From Candidatus Poribacteria bacterium (lineage in GTDB: Bacteria; Poribacteria; WGA-4E; GCA-2687025), in NCBI GenBank assembly GCA_002687025.1, contig NYZG01000172.1, positions 1 to 17,101 of the forward strand: a stretch of DNA of 17,101 nt, written 5' to 3'. Positions 15,388 through 17,101 of this stretch are shown one piece after another. Position 1 is the stretch's first letter, and each line of letters starts with the position of its first letter. The notes beneath the pieces are model-generated. The model ran no database searches and was not told the DNA's origin. It saw only the letters and a list, made by a program, of their open reading frames with translations. The translations under genes and the position numbers were made by a program.

Positions 15388-16554
15388 ATGCCGACCATCA
15401 TCGACCATCGCGAACCGGTCGCAGTGACTCGCGGGCCGCGGCACCACTTCCACGGGTACTACGACAAGACGCCTTGGGACCCGTCGGGTCGCTACATCGC
15501 CGCGCTGGAGACGGCGTTCATCGACCGGCCTCCGGTCTCGGGAGACGAGGCCGTCGTCGGGCTGATCGACACGGCCGAGGACAACGCGTGGACACCTATC
15601 GCATCCACGCGGGCGTGGAACTGGCAGCAGGGGTCGATGATCCACTGGCTGGACCCCGCCGCCGACCCCGCGTTCGTGCACAACGACGTGCGCGACGGCA
15701 GATTCGTCTCCGTCGTGCGCGCCCTGAGCGGCGAGGAGCTGCGCGTCCTGCCTAAGCCCGTCCACGCGGTGAGTAAGGATGGCTCGCAAGCGGTCACGCT
15801 GAACTTCGCGCGCGTCCCCCGCACGCGGCCGGGGTATGGCTACGCCGCCGTGGCCGATCCTACCGAGGGCGACCCGTGCCCCGAAGACGACGGCATCTGG
15901 CACGTCGACATGGCGACCGGCGAGAGTCGCCTTGTCGTCACGCTGGCGCAGATCGCCGCGATCAAGTCGAAACCGAACATGGCCGGCGCGGAGCACTGGT
16001 TCAACCACCTGCTGTTCAACCAGGATGGCTCGAGATTCATCTTCCTCCACCGGTGGAAACTCGCGAGCGGCGGGTGGGAGACGCGCCTGTTCACCGCAGC
16101 GCCGGACGGCTCGAACGTGTGCCTGTTGGCCGACCACGAGATCGTCTCGCACTTCGACTGGCGAGGGTGCGACCACGTCCTCGCGTGGGCGCGGCACTAC
16201 GACGTGGGCGACAGGTTCTTCCTGTACACGGATCTGAGCGACGAACGCGAGGCAGTCGGCGAGGGGATTCTCACGCGGGACGGGCACTGCTCGTATTCGC
16301 CCGACCGACGGTGGATACTCAACGACGCGTACCCCAATCGCGACAACCACAGGACGCTGATGCTCTTCCGGCCCACGGACGACACGCGTGTCGACATCGG
16401 CGAGTTCTACACGATGCCGGAGCTCGGCGGCGAGATCCGGTGCGACCTGCATCCGCGCTGGAATCGCGACGGCACGAAGGTGTGTTTCGACTCGACGCAC
16501 GAGTGCGAGCGGCAGGTGTACGTGATCGACGTCTCGGACATCGTGGCAGGCTAG
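15388..16554 (+). CDS. Oligogalacturonate-lyase-like (PL22-like) beta-propeller protein
   Basis: The 388-residue product has no signal peptide and is probably cytoplasmic. It shows repeated propeller blade signatures such as WDPSGRYIAAL, FNQDGSRFIFLHRW, YSPDRRWIL and WNRDGTKVCFDS. The order of segments resembles oligogalacturonate lyases of family PL22: YYDKTPWDPSG near the start, EHWFNHLLF then LHRW, a DGSN turn at 240-243, SHFDW, GHCSYSPD (His300) and DLHPRW (Asp353, His355). From memory, PL22 enzymes bind a metal through three His and one Gln; here two of those His appear kept, one is replaced by Asp, and the Gln is not evident. The protein may therefore be a divergent lyase or a non-lyase relative. 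AGGAG (15374-15378) lies 9 nt before the ATG. The next gene converges 9 nt away. Confidence 0.7.
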   Translation: MPTIIDHREPVAVTRGPRHHFHGYYDKTPWDPSGRYIAALETAFIDRPPVSGDEAVVGLIDTAEDNAWTPIASTRAWNWQQGSMIHWLDPAADPAFVHNDVRDGRFVSVVRALSGEELRVLPKPVHAVSKDGSQAVTLNFARVPRTRPGYGYAAVADPTEGDPCPEDDGIWHVDMATGESRLVVTLAQIAAIKSKPNMAGAEHWFNHLLFNQDGSRFIFLHRWKLASGGWETRLFTAAPDGSNVCLLADHEIVSHFDWRGCDHVLAWARHYDVGDRFFLYTDLSDEREAVGEGILTRDGHCSYSPDRRWILNDAYPNRDNHRTLMLFRPTDDTRVDIGEFYTMPELGGEIRCDLHPRWNRDGTKVCFDSTHECERQVYVIDVSDIVAG

Positions 16555-16563
16555 AGCGCGGCG

Positions 16564-17022
16564 TCACCAGTCGAGGATGGCCCCGTCGGCGGCGCGCGCC
16601 GTCAGGGAGTGCATGACTTCCTGCTAGAAGGGATGCCGCCTGGCCTCGTCCTCGTCGACCTCGATGCCGAGGCCCGGCGCGTCGGTGGGCAGCCAGTGCC
16701 CGTCCTCGGTGCGCAGGTCGTGCTTCACGACATCCCAACGCCACGGGACATCGCTCAGCATGTCCTCCTGGATGAGGAAGTTGGGCGTGCTGAGGGCGAA
16801 GTGCAACGCCGCCGCGTTCGCCACCGGCCCGAGCGGGTTGTGCGGCGCCACGCCAACGTAGTACGCCTCGGCCATCGCGGCGATCTTCTTAGCCTCCCAT
16901 AGCCCGCCGCAGTGGCACAGGTCTGGCTGGATGATGTGGCACGCCTGCTTTTCGAGGATTTCGCGGAACCCGAAGCGCGTGACAAGCCGCTCGCCGGCCG
17001 CAATGGGTACCGGGCTGGCGCG
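16564..17022 (-). pseudogene. Galactonate-dehydratase-like (mandelate racemase family) gene, 5'-truncated and with an internal amber stop
   Basis: Reading the - strand from 17022, the frame encodes the C-terminal barrel half of an enolase-superfamily dehydratase close to D-galactonate dehydratase. It shows SPVPIAAGERL (a metal-ligand Glu region), IIQPDLCHCGGLWEAKKIA (the Asp of the His-Asp dyad), AEAYYVGVAPHNPLGP (the catalytic His) and PGLGIEVDED. Catalytic residues are intact. Two defects are visible. A TAG at 16626-16624 interrupts the frame, yet the next 19 codons still read like the family C-terminus, ending ADGAILDW before TGA at 16566-16564. Upstream of about 17022 the frame stays open to the window edge, but similarity stops. 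The lesions could be real decay, an insertion, or sequence error at an assembly end. The enzyme would dehydrate a sugar acid. Confidence 0.75.
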
Positions 17023-17101
17023 AGGGCTATTCGGTTTTCGGTGTGTATTCGCTGAGAGGGGAGTTCTGTCTATGATCCTGTTGAATAGATGCGACAGGAG
17101 A
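17023..17101. mobile_element. Possible end of an inserted element or unrelated sequence at the window edge
   Basis: The last 79 bases are noticeably more AT-rich (about 47% G+C from 17026 to 17101) than the rest of the window. They begin exactly where dehydratase similarity ends. They contain AGGGGAG (17057-17063) 8 nt before an ATG at 17072, which opens a frame running off the window and could be the start of a transposase-like gene. No terminal inverted repeat or target duplication can be tested, because only one side is present. An assembly junction is an equal possibility. Confidence 0.3.

Noticed and set aside
14109..15401. Long - strand open frame (430 codons) antisense to acylphosphatase and the second Gfo/Idh/MocA gene
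   Set aside because: It has no recognisable domain and low-complexity Arg/Val/Asp-rich composition, and it lies opposite well-supported genes; long antisense frames are expected in high-GC DNA.
15310..16500. Long - strand open frame (396 codons) antisense to the propeller gene
   Set aside because: Its composition is that of a shadow frame and no motif is present; the + strand frame has clear propeller motifs and a good ribosome binding site.
16555..16563. Terminator between the propeller gene and the dehydratase remnant
   Set aside because: Only 9 nt separate the two coding ends and no hairpin with a T-run is visible.

Overview
The window is high-GC bacterial DNA (roughly two thirds G+C by eye) with closely packed genes and no rRNA, tRNA, CRISPR array or complete insertion sequence that I can see. 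The mix of lamin-tail and FlgD-Ig-like exported proteins, a PorV/UPF0164-type outer-membrane protein, two Gfo/Idh/MocA oxidoreductases, an oligogalacturonate-lyase-like propeller and a galactonate-dehydratase-like gene resembles uncultured FCB-related or Poribacteria/Latescibacterota-type genomes. This placement is an inference from gene content. The cell is Gram-negative-like, because it encodes a probable outer-membrane beta-barrel.

Region 1 (3-5644, + strand) is an envelope or secretion operon of six genes with short gaps or overlaps: a small Ig-like (Big_5) putative lipoprotein, a single-pass membrane protein with a short conserved-looking tail, a protein with two lamin-tail domains and a FlgD-Ig-like end, a SurA-like periplasmic chaperone/isomerase, a PorV-type barrel, and an FN3 protein with a C-terminal sorting-type domain. 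A Gfo/Idh/MocA oxidoreductase (5673-6782) follows on the same strand.

Region 2 (6801-9258, - strand) holds a large TPR protein followed 13 nt later by dTDP-glucose 4,6-dehydratase (nucleotide-sugar synthesis). A 323-bp divergent intergenic region separates it from region 3 (9582-12244, + strand), which is uvrB (nucleotide excision repair) overlapping a HAD phosphatase by 4 nt. The HAD gene converges on an ABC-F ATPase gene (12241-13851, - strand), and the two stop codons share one CTAG.

Region 4 starts at a compact divergent promoter (about 13945-13995). One nearly symmetrical -10 element could serve both the ABC-F gene and, on the + strand, an acylphosphatase gene. Downstream come a second Gfo/Idh/MocA oxidoreductase and a cytoplasmic oligogalacturonate-lyase-like beta-propeller. 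A convergent galactonate-dehydratase-like gene (mandelate racemase family) lies at the right edge. Together these suggest sugar-acid or uronate catabolism.

The dehydratase gene looks broken: an in-frame TAG cuts off a recognisable 19-residue C-terminus, and family similarity stops abruptly near 17022, where the sequence becomes more AT-rich. That point may be the edge of an inserted element or an assembly junction. I found no unmistakably new system. The best leads are the possible type IX-like secretion operon, the symmetrical divergent promoter with a possible attenuating leader before the ABC-F gene, and the broken dehydratase.
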